A stretch of DNA of 64,000 bases from Nodosilinea sp. P-1105 (lineage in GTDB: Bacteria; Cyanobacteriota; Cyanobacteriia; Phormidesmidales; Phormidesmidaceae). A program made the position numbers and the translations under genes. Of the stretch, positions 16,851 to 26,668 are shown in pieces. The stretch spans positions 1 through 64,000 of the forward strand of contig NZ_SMDQ01000001.1 in NCBI RefSeq assembly GCF_012911975.1, written 5' to 3'. Every line of letters starts with the position of its first letter. Position 1 is the stretch's first letter. The notes below the pieces were generated by a model. The model searched no databases and was not told the DNA's origin. It saw only the letters and a list, made by a program, of their open reading frames with translations.

Positions 16851-19670
16851 TCAGTCCGGTCCGGTTACCACCTGAGCTCGAAACCGGATGAAGCCGTAGG
16901 CGTTGGGTGGGGTGCCGGGAGCAGTGGCGGCGGGTAAAGTGTCTGGACTGCTGACCACATTCACGACCACCGCTCCGTTGGTGTTGGCCTCCCTGCAGGA
17001 ACTCGGGAGGGTGGCTCCGGCGGGGTAAAACTGACCGCGATCGCCATCCTGGGCATTGGTTAGATACACCGTGGGGGTCGTAGATACCGTCTCGCTGCTG
17101 GAGGCTAAGGCAATGCCCACATCGGTGCCGCTGAGAGCGCCGCTGTCTAGGGGTGTTTGGCCGTTAAAGGCATTGGCCACAAACCGAGTATTGGCCGGAA
17201 TCAAGTCGCAAATACTCACATTGGTGATCGGCCCGGTGCCACTGGAGAGAAAGTAAACGGTGTATTCCAGTTCATCGCCAGGTTTTACTAAGCCTCCTTC
17301 GGTAGCCCCCACCAGGGCGTTATTAGGCCAGAGACCAGCTTCTTCAGTGACGACGTTAAGTGGCGTCTGATCATTAGGATTAACAGCAAGACCATTGATA
17401 GCTGTGATCCGTTTTTTCAATAATAGGGTTCCCCCAGCGACGGTGACATCCTCCCCGTCGCTGGACAGGGCATCATAGGCTGCCGTTGCCTGTCCATCAG
17501 CAAGCTGTCGTTGCGGATCTAAGTAGACTGCTTCGGCAGGGTTCTGATAGGTTCCCGACTCTACGCGACGGTCAATCGTTACTGTAAAGGTAATGGTGAC
17601 CTGGCCTCCCCCGGGAATCTCAAAGCTTCCCCAGGTGGGGATGGTGCTGTCATCCGCAGGATCGCTGACGTCGGTTTGAAGCGCTCCTCCTGCCAGATCA
17701 ACCGACTCGGTACTGCTATAGGTAAAACCCGTTGGCAGCGTATCAATAACGGCAACATTGGTCGCCGCCACCCGCTCTGCAGCATTCGCGATCGCAATGC
17801 TGTAGGTTGCTGTTGAGCCATTGGGTTGATTGTTAACCCTGGGCGTGCTCGTTGTTTTCGTTACAGTCAAGGCTGGTATACAGGCACTGCCTGGTTGTAT
17901 CCCTGGATTCTGGCTGGCTGTAATTCTCGCCGCTAGCCCTGTTCCCTGCTGACCATCAAAATTCGGCGGATTACTATTACCAGATAGTCCTGTTTCCCCA
18001 GCTTGACCGCCTGCCAAGCCATTAGGAGCAATACTTACGCCAGGTTCTGTGCTGATCACAACGCCGCCGCCACCACCACCGCCCGGACCATGGGCTGCCC
18101 GAAAGGTGGCCCAGCCTCCCTCACCCCCCTGGACATCAACGGTTAGATTAGCGATGCCTTCATTGGTGGCGACATAGACCGTGCCACCAGCGCCACCACC
18201 ACCACCACCATCCTGTCCAGTGTTGAGCCCAGGCGCGCCCCGCGCTGCAACCAGGCCAGAGCCGCCCAGGCTCTGAGCGCGCAATAAGACGATGCCGCCG
18301 CCAGCAGCGCCGCTGCTGTAGAGAGCCCCCACCGCCGAGGGATTGCTGCCGCCAGCAAAATCCTGGTTGCTAGCGTCAAAGTCTAGTACGCCGCTATAGC
18401 TGGTCCCACGGACGCGAGAAATCGAACGAGCACCGTTATTCGTGGTGCCAGCACCGCCGCCACCGCCCATGAACAACCGTTCTCCCTGGTTAATCTCAGC
18501 GAGGTTAAAGGCTTTGCCGCCAAAGCCCCCAACCGGACGTTGACTGGACCAAGTCCGCCCGCCGCGCCCGCCGCGCCCGCCGTTGCTGCCGCCGCCGCCG
18601 CCGCTGTTTTGATCGTTATTGCTGGGTCGGCCATCGGTACTGCCGCCCCCGGCATTGCCCGGTGCCCCCCGCGCATAACTGCCGTTGGGGTAGCCTTCCA
18701 CCCCGTTATCGATCACTGAAACTGCCGCCAGGGGAGGATTATTTGCTGCATCCAGATTATTGAGATCGAAGTAGTCGAGCACATAGCGCGGTGTACCGGC
18801 AATGCCTTCTCCCTTGGAACCATTGGTGTTATTGGTCGCCAGGGTGCGATAGTCAGTATTTTGGCCGCTGCCTCCGAACAGTAAGCGCCCAGCGCCGCCC
18901 CGAAAGCCATGACCGCTGACATCGACCACGGTACCACCCCCGAGGGTTAGTTCACCCGCCACATCCAGAACCACAATACCTCCTACTTGGCCGTTCCAAG
19001 GCAGAGCTGTGACCCCAGATAGAGTGGCACTGGCGTACTGGGGCACCCGCACAATTTGGTAGGTGCGCCGTCCGTGGGTGGTGCTAGCGTTCTCGTTGCG
19101 ATAGGCGTAGTTCAGCCCATTATTCAATCCCGTGCCCTGGACAGATAGGGTATTGCCAGATACGGCGGTCACGGTAACAAATTCATAGCGACCGGCATTG
19201 TTTAGTTCAGTCCAGCCGCTGGCTCCGTCTGAGGGTTGAGAGTCTGGAAAGGGTGGGACATCGCCACCAATACCGTCGCCGTAGGCATCGGTGTTGGTGG
19301 CATTAAAATCAGCATCCTGCATTTGGATCACTAAGATCAGGTCACCAACGCTAATAGGGGTTGTTGCCCCAAAGGGAGAACCAAGTTGTAGAGTATTCTC
19401 TCCGGCCAAGACTGTTCCCGTTGTGGTCGGTGGGTAATAGGTATTGATGATTCCTGTTAATGTTCCACCAGGGCCATCTTGTCCAGGAGAAGCACAGGGA
19501 ATAGTGGCTGGCTGTGCCAATGCGATCGCTGGTGGTCTGCCAATTCCAACGCCAATCCAGAAAAAGATAAAAACTAGTGTCAGTGCCAATCCGCTGAGTT
19601 TTCTTAAAAATTCCTGCCCCTTAAGGGAGAATTTCTTACGCCTATAAAACTGACTTTTTCTACAGAGCAT
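16851..19670 (-). CDS. exported Gly-rich surface protein with DUF11 repeats
   Basis: A 939-residue secreted protein, last gene of the surface locus. A basic N-terminus and a hydrophobic segment (about 27-45) followed by ALAQ form a signal peptide. Residues about 50-300 are beta-rich and contain the LSG.TALPWNGQVGGIVVLDVAGELTL strand series. The region about 330-590 is extremely Gly-rich (GGGGG runs), like flexible adhesin or beta-helix-loop sequence. Two DUF11 units follow (about 600-710 and 745-900), marked by VIDTLPTGFTYSS and ICDLIPANTRFV. DUF11 units are extracellular beta modules. There is no LPxTG or other anchor, as expected for an envelope with an outer membrane. The ATG at 19670 is preferred to a TTG four codons earlier. 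Confidence 0.85.
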   Translation of the reverse strand: MLCRKSQFYRRKKFSLKGQEFLRKLSGLALTLVFIFFWIGVGIGRPPAIALAQPATIPCASPGQDGPGGTLTGIINTYYPPTTTGTVLAGENTLQLGSPFGATTPISVGDLILVIQMQDADFNATNTDAYGDGIGGDVPPFPDSQPSDGASGWTELNNAGRYEFVTVTAVSGNTLSVQGTGLNNGLNYAYRNENASTTHGRRTYQIVRVPQYASATLSGVTALPWNGQVGGIVVLDVAGELTLGGGTVVDVSGHGFRGGAGRLLFGGSGQNTDYRTLATNNTNGSKGEGIAGTPRYVLDYFDLNNLDAANNPPLAAVSVIDNGVEGYPNGSYARGAPGNAGGGSTDGRPSNNDQNSGGGGGSNGGRGGRGGRTWSSQRPVGGFGGKAFNLAEINQGERLFMGGGGGAGTTNNGARSISRVRGTSYSGVLDFDASNQDFAGGSNPSAVGALYSSGAAGGGIVLLRAQSLGGSGLVAARGAPGLNTGQDGGGGGGAGGTVYVATNEGIANLTVDVQGGEGGWATFRAAHGPGGGGGGGVVISTEPGVSIAPNGLAGGQAGETGLSGNSNPPNFDGQQGTGLAARITASQNPGIQPGSACIPALTVTKTTSTPRVNNQPNGSTATYSIAIANAAERVAATNVAVIDTLPTGFTYSSTESVDLAGGALQTDVSDPADDSTIPTWGSFEIPGGGQVTITFTVTIDRRVESGTYQNPAEAVYLDPQRQLADGQATAAYDALSSDGEDVTVAGGTLLLKKRITAINGLAVNPNDQTPLNVVTEEAGLWPNNALVGATEGGLVKPGDELEYTVYFLSSGTGPITNVSICDLIPANTRFVANAFNGQTPLDSGALSGTDVGIALASSSETVSTTPTVYLTNAQDGDRGQFYPAGATLPSSCREANTNGAVVVNVVSSPDTLPAATAPGTPPNAYGFIRFRAQVVTGPD

Positions 19671-19754
19671 GAGTAAACTCAATATTTTTTGTTGATATGG
19701 GGTGTGTCTTGCTTGGCTTTGAACTCTGGGCTACCCATTTTTGTGCGTTCACCA

Positions 19755-22700
19755 TCACCATGATCCCTCAACAGCAGTGGTCTCAAGCTGTGAGTCTGGT
19801 ACTTGGGGAGACACGGAGTTACCAAAACCAAAGTCTCTGAAGAGGTTGTTGTCTAGTTTGAGGCTGATGCCCAGGTAGGGGCCACCCGCCGAGCGAGACT
19901 GGCTAAAGTCGCGATCGCTCATGCGGCCAAAGGTATAGCCCCCGGCCAGCCGCAGGTTAGGCGATAGGTGGTAGCCCGCTTCCAGGTTGAGGGCCATTTC
20001 GCTGTACCCTGCCGTGGGCTGGCTGATCCAGCGGGCACCGGCGGAGACATCCCACCGGTAGTTAAAGCGGTGGGTGGCGCGCACCTGGCCCAGGCCCACG
20101 GTGCTGCTGCTGAAGAAATCGTCCGCCAGATAGGCGGTGCTATGGCGCAGGGCCAGTTTTCCATAGAATTCCCACTGCCAGCTGGGGGCATAGATGGCCT
20201 CCAGGGCCAGAACGTGATCCTCTGAGCCCGTGCCGCGCCCAAACAAGATGCTTTCGGGTACCAGGGCCGGGTTGCGGCGATATTCATAGCGCAGCAGGGC
20301 ATTCCAGCGGTCGTTGTCGGGGTCGCGGTAGGCCAGCCCCAGTCGTAGGTTAGTGCTGGCCCCCAGGGATTCCAGCCCCTGGTTGGAGGCACTGGCCCGC
20401 TGGACGTTAGCCAGGGCGGTGAGGGAGGGGGTCAGACGCCCTAGGGCTGAGGCTTTGAACACCGTATTCGACCCCGCCGAGGAGGTCCGATGCTGCAATT
20501 GGGCATTGGCTTGAAAGTCGGGGTTGCCAGTGTAATCGATGCCTACACTGAAGTTGTGCCCCGCCGCTAGCCCCAACCCGGCGGCACTTTGGCCCACGGC
20601 AAAGGGTTGGGCGAACTGGCTACCGGCAGCGGTGGTACCAAAGCCGTTGCCAAAGGTATGTTCGTAGCTGAGGTTGGCCCGCAGGCCGGGGGCCAGGGTA
20701 ATTCCCTGGTTAATGCCGATGGCCCCAGCCAGGGCCTGGGCGTTGATCAGGGACACCCGGCTGCTCAGGGTTGTGTCGGTGCCAAACTGGTATTCACCAT
20801 TTAGATCCAGGCTGGTGATGGCCTGGGGTTGAAACTGGCCCCCCGAGATAAATTGCTGGTTGAAGCTAAGGGTGATGCCGGGATGCACCAGCCAGTCCAG
20901 CCCCACCAGGGTGCGGTCGGGATGGAGGGGGTCTGTGGTGCTGGAGAGGGTGGTTTCGTTTTGGGCCCGCAGGGATAGGGTGTTGGAAATCGGCAGGGTG
21001 AGGCGCGATCGCAGTTGGTTAGAGGTGGCACTGAGGGCATTGGGCTCGATTCGATCTTGACGGTGGCGGTGAATCCAATCGACCCCCAGGGTGGCGTCGC
21101 CAATCTGCTGCTGCACCCCTGCCGTCAGGGTGGTGAGGGAGTTGTTGACTGGGCTACCCGGTATGGCTTCTGAACCTGGATTGAGTAGATCTTCCAGGGC
21201 ACTGAGGGGGCGAGGGGCGGTACCAAAGTTGTCTTCGTGGTCATACTGCGCCCGCAGTTGGGTGGTGGGGGAAACCTGGGCCTGGAGTTCGGCCCCGTAT
21301 CGGGTTTGGCCGGGGACAAAGCTGGTGGTGGCATTGTTGGCAAAGCCTGGATCGGTGGTGCGCCAGTAGGCCCGACCTCGCACCCCTTCAAACAGGGTGC
21401 CCTGGGCCTCAAACCGGTAGGCGGAGCCACTGACGGGGCCAGTGAAGGCCGAGTCATGGTTGGAGCGGGCATATTCAGCGATCAGTTGACCATCGCTGCC
21501 GAAGGAGATCAGGGCATCGGCCCCATAGAGCTCAAACTGGCGATCGCCCATATTTTCTTGCAGGTAGGTGGCCCCCAGCCAGCTTTCCCGGTTCGTCTGC
21601 CGGGAGAGGTGGTAGCGCAGCCGCCCCCCGTAAATGTTGGCGCTGTCGTCACTTTCGTACTGGTAGGTGACCACAATTCGGCGCACCAGGGTACGGCCTT
21701 CGTCGTCAATATCGGTGCGCAGAACGGGCTGGCGAAACAGCAGACTGCCCCGGTCGTAGTCGATGTCGTAGTCCAGCCCCCGGCGCAGGGGTTCCCGTTC
21801 TAGAACGGTGCCGGGGCGGTTCAATTCTTCTAGTTCTAAAAAGACGTTCTCACTACCGGCGATTAACAACCGACGCGACAAAAAGTAAAAGCCGCTGGTG
21901 CCGTCGGGGGCCAGGGTATCCCGCTGGAACCCGTCAATATTGGTGCCGTAGAAGCCGCTGATCTGGAGGTTGCCCAGGTTGTAATTACCCTGAAGCCCGT
22001 GCAACTGCCGGGTGGTGGCCGTAAACAGCTGGGACTGGGTGGCAAAGTCGGTGGTGGTGTAGTCGCCCCACATCAGGTGGTCGCTACCGGCCCCCTCCAC
22101 CGGGGAGGTACGCTCGAACCGCAGGTAGAGACTGTCGATGGAGGGGGTGACGACCTCGCTGGTGGATTCGTCCCCATAGACCGGATAGGTGCGATCGCAG
22201 GCTTGAGCGGCCCGAAACAGCGAGGCGGTGCCGCTACAGTCTTGGTTGAGCGGGCGGCGGCTATTGTAAGCCCCGGTCACCAGCCAGTCCCCCAGGCGAC
22301 CTGTGCCAAAGACCGCCACCCCACCGTCGAACTCGGGGCTGTGGTCGCCATCGGGGGGCAAAAAATCACGAAAGCTGCCGAAATAGTTGGTGCCCCGTCC
22401 CCCCAGGCGCAGGTCCACGGACCCGCTCAGCAAGCTGGGGCGCAGGGCAGTCTCAAACCCGATTTGGGTAAAGGCTTCTAAATTTGTCGTGGTGGCCCGC
22501 AGGGTAACCACCTCGGCCCGTAGCCCCGCCTGCAGAGTGGCGATAAACTCACCATTCTCGGCTTCCACCTGGAACCCTGACCGATCGGGGTTGTGGTCTA
22601 CCCCGATAAAGGTACCAGCACTGGCCTCCAGGGTGACCACCGCCCTCTGGTTAGAGCGGTTGCCCTCGGCATCCAAGAGCTGGCCCCGCACCGTAGCGGT

Positions 22701-23279
22701 CGAGCGACCGTCGGCGGGAATGCGGGCCTCAACGGTTTCCAGCACCAGGGCGGTGGCTAGACCCCGCACGGCTACGGTCACCTGGGCCGGCGGTAAGGGA
22801 GCACCCTGTAACGTGCCCTCCGCCAGGATCGTGTTTTGCCCCGCCTGGAGGGTCACGGCGTACCAGGTTTGGGTTACCACCCCCTGGGCGTGGTCGGTTT
22901 CGGTACGACCAATCTGAGTCGGATCGACGGCTTCACCATTCACCACCAGGCGCACCTGGCTATCCACCGGAAACTGCAGGGTCACACTCACCGCTGGGGT
23001 ATCCACCACAGCATCCATGGCGGGGGAGAGAATGCTCAGGGGTACAGCGGCAATTGGTGCCACAGGTGCTGCCGGAATCTCACTTGGAGCCATTGTTGAC
23101 TCAGGTTGGGGAATGGGGGCAGCGCTGGCCTCGGGCGGGGCGATCGCCTCCTGAGCAGCGGTCTGCTGCTCAGCTGCGGATAGCTCTGCCCCAGCCACCG
23201 GTAGCTGAATCAGGGCGACGGCGGTCAGGCCCGCTAATCCTTTACCTAGCCCCAAGCGGGACGGTTGCTGAATGCTCAT
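19755..23279 (-). CDS. large predicted outer-membrane beta-barrel with invasin-like domain
   Basis: A 1174-residue exported protein. The signal peptide (about 1-31, ending PVAGA) is followed by an Ala/Pro/Glu-rich linker (about 32-80). Two beta-sandwich domains follow, about 80-175 and 178-285; the second resembles the Big/invasin fold (PADGRSTATVRGQLLDAEGN). From about 290 to the end the sequence alternates polar and hydrophobic residues with many aromatic girdle residues, as in a long beta-barrel (RAQYDHEDNFG, LRANLSYEHTFGNGFG). The C-terminus lacks the classic final Phe, so the barrel end may lie before the tail. Its ATG overlaps the stop of the upstream DUF11/SdrB gene in an ATGA, so the two are translationally coupled and may form one complex. 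Confidence 0.82.
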   Translation of the reverse strand: MSIQQPSRLGLGKGLAGLTAVALIQLPVAGAELSAAEQQTAAQEAIAPPEASAAPIPQPESTMAPSEIPAAPVAPIAAVPLSILSPAMDAVVDTPAVSVTLQFPVDSQVRLVVNGEAVDPTQIGRTETDHAQGVVTQTWYAVTLQAGQNTILAEGTLQGAPLPPAQVTVAVRGLATALVLETVEARIPADGRSTATVRGQLLDAEGNRSNQRAVVTLEASAGTFIGVDHNPDRSGFQVEAENGEFIATLQAGLRAEVVTLRATTTNLEAFTQIGFETALRPSLLSGSVDLRLGGRGTNYFGSFRDFLPPDGDHSPEFDGGVAVFGTGRLGDWLVTGAYNSRRPLNQDCSGTASLFRAAQACDRTYPVYGDESTSEVVTPSIDSLYLRFERTSPVEGAGSDHLMWGDYTTTDFATQSQLFTATTRQLHGLQGNYNLGNLQISGFYGTNIDGFQRDTLAPDGTSGFYFLSRRLLIAGSENVFLELEELNRPGTVLEREPLRRGLDYDIDYDRGSLLFRQPVLRTDIDDEGRTLVRRIVVTYQYESDDSANIYGGRLRYHLSRQTNRESWLGATYLQENMGDRQFELYGADALISFGSDGQLIAEYARSNHDSAFTGPVSGSAYRFEAQGTLFEGVRGRAYWRTTDPGFANNATTSFVPGQTRYGAELQAQVSPTTQLRAQYDHEDNFGTAPRPLSALEDLLNPGSEAIPGSPVNNSLTTLTAGVQQQIGDATLGVDWIHRHRQDRIEPNALSATSNQLRSRLTLPISNTLSLRAQNETTLSSTTDPLHPDRTLVGLDWLVHPGITLSFNQQFISGGQFQPQAITSLDLNGEYQFGTDTTLSSRVSLINAQALAGAIGINQGITLAPGLRANLSYEHTFGNGFGTTAAGSQFAQPFAVGQSAAGLGLAAGHNFSVGIDYTGNPDFQANAQLQHRTSSAGSNTVFKASALGRLTPSLTALANVQRASASNQGLESLGASTNLRLGLAYRDPDNDRWNALLRYEYRRNPALVPESILFGRGTGSEDHVLALEAIYAPSWQWEFYGKLALRHSTAYLADDFFSSSTVGLGQVRATHRFNYRWDVSAGARWISQPTAGYSEMALNLEAGYHLSPNLRLAGGYTFGRMSDRDFSQSRSAGGPYLGISLKLDNNLFRDFGFGNSVSPQVPDSQLETTAVEGSW

Positions 23280-25720
23280 TCTGCTGCCTCCGCCGGGACG
23301 TCCGCTGGGGCCAGTGGCATAACGCCAAAGTTCATGCGCACCAGGCCCCCAGGGGATAACTGCACCCGGCGCGAATCGGTGTTGTGCTCGATAAAAACCT
23401 GATTGGGGGCCAGGGTGTACCCCGGCAGGCTGGTGAGGTCTAAGGTGCCGACCCGGTAGCCTGGCAGCACGTTAGCCACCGAGAACAGGCCATTTTCGTC
23501 GGTGGTAATGCGGGTGCCGTCGTCTAGGAAAATTACGGCATTGGGAATCCCCGGCTCGCCGGACTGCTGCTCGCCGTCAAAGTTTTGATCCCAGAAGACC
23601 CGGCCCACAATGGTGCCGGTATCGGCCACAATGCCGGGCTGCACCCGCAGGCGGTGCAGGGCCGGACCATCGCGCACCACCTGGCCATTGTCGCTACGGC
23701 GACCCGAAACCATGGCCGAGTTGACGCCATTGCCCCGCAGGGCCTCGGGGGTAAGCTGGGCGGCATAGACCACCGTCAGCCCCTGACCCTGTTCCAGGGT
23801 GACCTGGGGTTGAAAGGTGACCGTCCGACCGTTGGGGGTGGTTTCTAGGGGAACCGGGGTATTGCCCAGGGCGGCTCGGCCCGAGTTAGCCACCAGGTTA
23901 AAGCCCAGGGGCAGGGTATCGGTGACCGCCAGATTGCTGACGGGGGTGGTGGCCAGATTGCGAATCACCAGGCGATAGAGCACCGTATCCCCCGGTTCTG
24001 CTGCCACCCGATCGCCGGTTTTAATAATCTGAATGGACTGGGCATCGCAGACGCTGGCCCCTAGGTTCAGTACCGCCAGCACCAGCCCCACCTGGGCCGC
24101 ATCGCCAATGTTGATGGTGCCGGCCACGGTGGTCAGGTTGTCGGTGGCGCTGATTGGCAGACCATCCAGGGAGGTGGCTGTGTAGGCAAAGGTGTCGCCA
24201 GTCCGCTCACCAATCACCAGCCGAATCCGTCGTTGGCGGTAGGTGCTGTTAGCGGGGGGATTGATCATCAGGATGTAGGTGGTACCCAGATCAAGCTGCC
24301 CCCGGCTGGGGTCGAGCAGGAAGTTATAGCCCCCCTGATCGCTTTGGCTTAGAAAGAACGGATTACTGTTTTGGGTGTTGGGGGGTAAGCCTGCGGGGAT
24401 GGCATTGTTGGGGTTGTCAGGCACCTCAGTGGTGGTGAGGGGCACCAACTCCCCTAAATCCCCTAGGGGGCTGGCGGCAAAATAGACACCCATGCTAAAG
24501 CCCCGGTAGTCGGGCAACAGTTCGCCAGCGCACCCCGTGATGCGTCCCAGGGGGTCAATTAACCCATCCGGGCTAATCGGGGGTAAGAGGGTAATGGTCT
24601 GCTGGCTGTCACCACCACAGGTGCTACTCAAAGCGATCGCCAGGGGGGCAGCGGTGGCCTGCAGGTGGCTAATTTGCACATCCACCTGTAGGGTGACCTG
24701 CTGGTTGGGGGCCAGGCTGACGGTGGTGCCGGGCTCAGCCCCATCCAGGCGAATGGCCACCACGGTACCTGGCCCCACCAGACCAGATTGTTGTAACTCA
24801 GCGATAGAGGGCGTTTGTACCTGGAGGGGGGCACGACCGGTATTCTGCAACCCAACGCTGAAGCGCACCACATCCCCTGGGTTGAGGCTGGTTTCCTCTC
24901 CAGAGAGAAGACGGCGGCGGTCCTGGGCCAGGCTGTCTTTCGCTTGGGTGAGGAGATCGCTATGGGCGGGGAGAGCGGCGATCGCAGCGTCATAGGCCGC
25001 ATCGCTCAAGTTGGCCCAGGTGGCCTCGTCAGTTTTGGCTTGCACCACGGTGGCAGCGGCCTCGGCAGCCAGGGTAGCCTCGGCGGCGGGGATTCCTAAG
25101 GGGCTTACCGTCGAGGGGCGCAGACCAATCAGGGCCAGGGTCAAGGCTTGGGTGGCGTCTGCCCCCAGCCCATTGATCTGGGTGGCTCGGGCCGGTACAG
25201 CTGTAGCCATAGCTTGCTGGGTAGCGGTGAGCACCTGCTGGATGGGTGCTGCATCGGGCAAGAGGGCAAAGGCCCTAACTGCGGCTAAACTGCCCTGGTT
25301 CGCCTCTGTCTCACTCCAGCCCCAGTCCCGTAACTCGGCCTGTAGGGCCGTGGCAATTTGGCCCACCCCATGCACCAGGTTGCCGTCGGTGTCCCGCGTC
25401 GCTTGGGGTGTCAAGGACAACGCACCGCTGTTGGTAATTTGGCTACTGACTGAAGGGGTTTGCCCGTCCACAGATTCCGGGGCCAGGTCGTAGGTGGCGA
25501 TCGCCTGCCGACGCAGGGTGCTGTGGGTATAGTCAGCCTGGTTGCGCAGGGTAAACCCAGCTTCCCCAGGGGCAGCACACTGAAGCTGGGCCGAGGAAAG
25601 CTGGGTTTGGCCCCAGGCGGGGACGGCCCAGGTGAGGCTTCCCAGTAACAGCGTGGTCGCCAAGGGCCACAGTCGCCTGGGATAAGCAGTACTAAAACGA
25701 GCGGGCAGAATTACAGACAT
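23276..25720 (-). CDS. exported DUF11 and SdrB-like protein
   Basis: An 814-residue protein with a signal peptide (about 1-37, ending AWGQ). A long N-terminal region is unusual: it is Ala-rich and probably helical (about 140-270). A DUF11-like unit (about 265-370) and a middle domain of unknown type (about 380-550) follow. A second DUF11 unit (about 560-690) carries VTDTLPLGFNLV. Near the C-terminus is an SdrD B-like domain (about 705-770): GRVFWDQNFDGEQQSGEPGI and TDENGLFSVANVLPGYRV, with the acidic residues used for calcium binding in that family. It ends in ATGA overlap with the barrel gene. The ATG at 25720 gives a proper signal peptide; a TTG 13 codons upstream would not. Confidence 0.85.
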   Translation of the reverse strand: MSVILPARFSTAYPRRLWPLATTLLLGSLTWAVPAWGQTQLSSAQLQCAAPGEAGFTLRNQADYTHSTLRRQAIATYDLAPESVDGQTPSVSSQITNSGALSLTPQATRDTDGNLVHGVGQIATALQAELRDWGWSETEANQGSLAAVRAFALLPDAAPIQQVLTATQQAMATAVPARATQINGLGADATQALTLALIGLRPSTVSPLGIPAAEATLAAEAAATVVQAKTDEATWANLSDAAYDAAIAALPAHSDLLTQAKDSLAQDRRRLLSGEETSLNPGDVVRFSVGLQNTGRAPLQVQTPSIAELQQSGLVGPGTVVAIRLDGAEPGTTVSLAPNQQVTLQVDVQISHLQATAAPLAIALSSTCGGDSQQTITLLPPISPDGLIDPLGRITGCAGELLPDYRGFSMGVYFAASPLGDLGELVPLTTTEVPDNPNNAIPAGLPPNTQNSNPFFLSQSDQGGYNFLLDPSRGQLDLGTTYILMINPPANSTYRQRRIRLVIGERTGDTFAYTATSLDGLPISATDNLTTVAGTINIGDAAQVGLVLAVLNLGASVCDAQSIQIIKTGDRVAAEPGDTVLYRLVIRNLATTPVSNLAVTDTLPLGFNLVANSGRAALGNTPVPLETTPNGRTVTFQPQVTLEQGQGLTVVYAAQLTPEALRGNGVNSAMVSGRRSDNGQVVRDGPALHRLRVQPGIVADTGTIVGRVFWDQNFDGEQQSGEPGIPNAVIFLDDGTRITTDENGLFSVANVLPGYRVGTLDLTSLPGYTLAPNQVFIEHNTDSRRVQLSPGGLVRMNFGVMPLAPADVPAEAAE

Positions 25721-25908
25721 TGCCGAAGACTTGCGAGGGACGGTATTGCGGCAGAACAAAACAAGCAGGGAAGGCTAGCGATGAGGCTGAACTGAGCCAT
25801 GCACCGGAGAAACAAATGGGAAAAATGGGCGCTCAGCTCCATCCAGACGAGGCTCGGGGTAGCTCGTCTGCAGATCACAGGGGGACATCGTGGCTAGTTC
25901 TGGTTGGG

Positions 25909-25928
25909 GCCGGGGCGATTGCCCCGGC
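25909..25928. other. GC-rich hairpin inside the surface locus
   Basis: GCCGGGGC (25909-25916) and GCCCCGGC (25921-25928) form a perfect 8-bp stem with a GATT loop. It lies in the 260-base gap between the short DUF11 gene and the DUF11/SdrB gene. No T tract follows on the minus strand, so it may be an RNA stability or processing element, or a partial terminator lowering expression of the downstream genes. Confidence 0.4.
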
Positions 25929-25980
25929 TGGGTTCCCCGCCCCAGGGCAATGGGTAGCCCTAGGAGCGGGAACTGGGGCG

Positions 25981-26565
25981 TTAGCGCACCGTCACGTCGT
26001 AGGAGGCGGTTAAGCTAACTTCGGGCTGAACCTGGTCGCCAAAGTCCCAGCGAATGTGGGTGTAAGCGTCCGCCGGAGCCGGTTCCAGCACAATGTCACC
26101 GTTAGGCTGGGTGACTTCTACCATGGGCTCTTCCACAAAGGTCTCGCCGTTGTCGATGCTGTAGGTGATGGCGGTTCCAGCGTTGTCGCCGACCTCAGCC
26201 GACCCCAACACATAAATGGTTTGAGCGGGTATCGGCTGGGTCACCACCAGGTTTTTGAGGCTGCGATCGCTGGTATTTTCCCCAGACAGGTGGTATCGCA
26301 ACTGATCACCAGGCTGTACCACGGCCTTTTCACCGCTGAGGGGTTGCCAGGTTTCCTTGGTTTGCCCTTGGTCATCGGTTTCAATCACCTGCTTTGTGGC
26401 GGCCAACTCCAATTGCACCGCTGGTTGGCGTTGCAAACTCTCAATCACCGATTGGCTGGCCTGTTGTAGGCTGGCCCAAACAGGGGTGCCGCCGAGCAAG
26501 GGGACAGTTACTGTGACCAGTGCAGCAGCAGCCCCTACACTAATGAGCTTAGATAGACGTTTCAT
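25981..26565 (-). CDS. short exported DUF11-type protein
   Basis: A 194-residue protein consisting of a signal peptide (about 1-31, ending VWAS), a short helical segment and a single DUF11-like beta module (about 70-190). The module contains PGDQLRYHLSGENTSDRSLKNLVVTQPIP. It is the second gene of the surface locus, 103 bases after the large DUF11 protein. A one-domain protein beside large multi-domain relatives suggests a minor subunit, capping unit or linker. The ATG at 26565 is chosen; a TTG two codons earlier is less likely. No anchor or enzyme motif is visible. Confidence 0.85.
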   Translation of the reverse strand: MKRLSKLISVGAAAALVTVTVPLLGGTPVWASLQQASQSVIESLQRQPAVQLELAATKQVIETDDQGQTKETWQPLSGEKAVVQPGDQLRYHLSGENTSDRSLKNLVVTQPIPAQTIYVLGSAEVGDNAGTAITYSIDNGETFVEEPMVEVTQPNGDIVLEPAPADAYTHIRWDFGDQVQPEVSLTASYDVTVR

Positions 26566-26668
26566 GTTCAATTACCTCTGCAGAAAATTTGCAAAACCAT
26601 GGGACGAGTTATGTGAACCGGTCAAGGTGGTGGGGAGGCATCAACGCAGACCGCTCCCCACCGGTGAC

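Noticed and set aside
21237-21803. 188-codon open frame antisense to the barrel protein
   Set aside because: A shadow of the barrel gene, with no protein-like hydrophobic pattern of its own.
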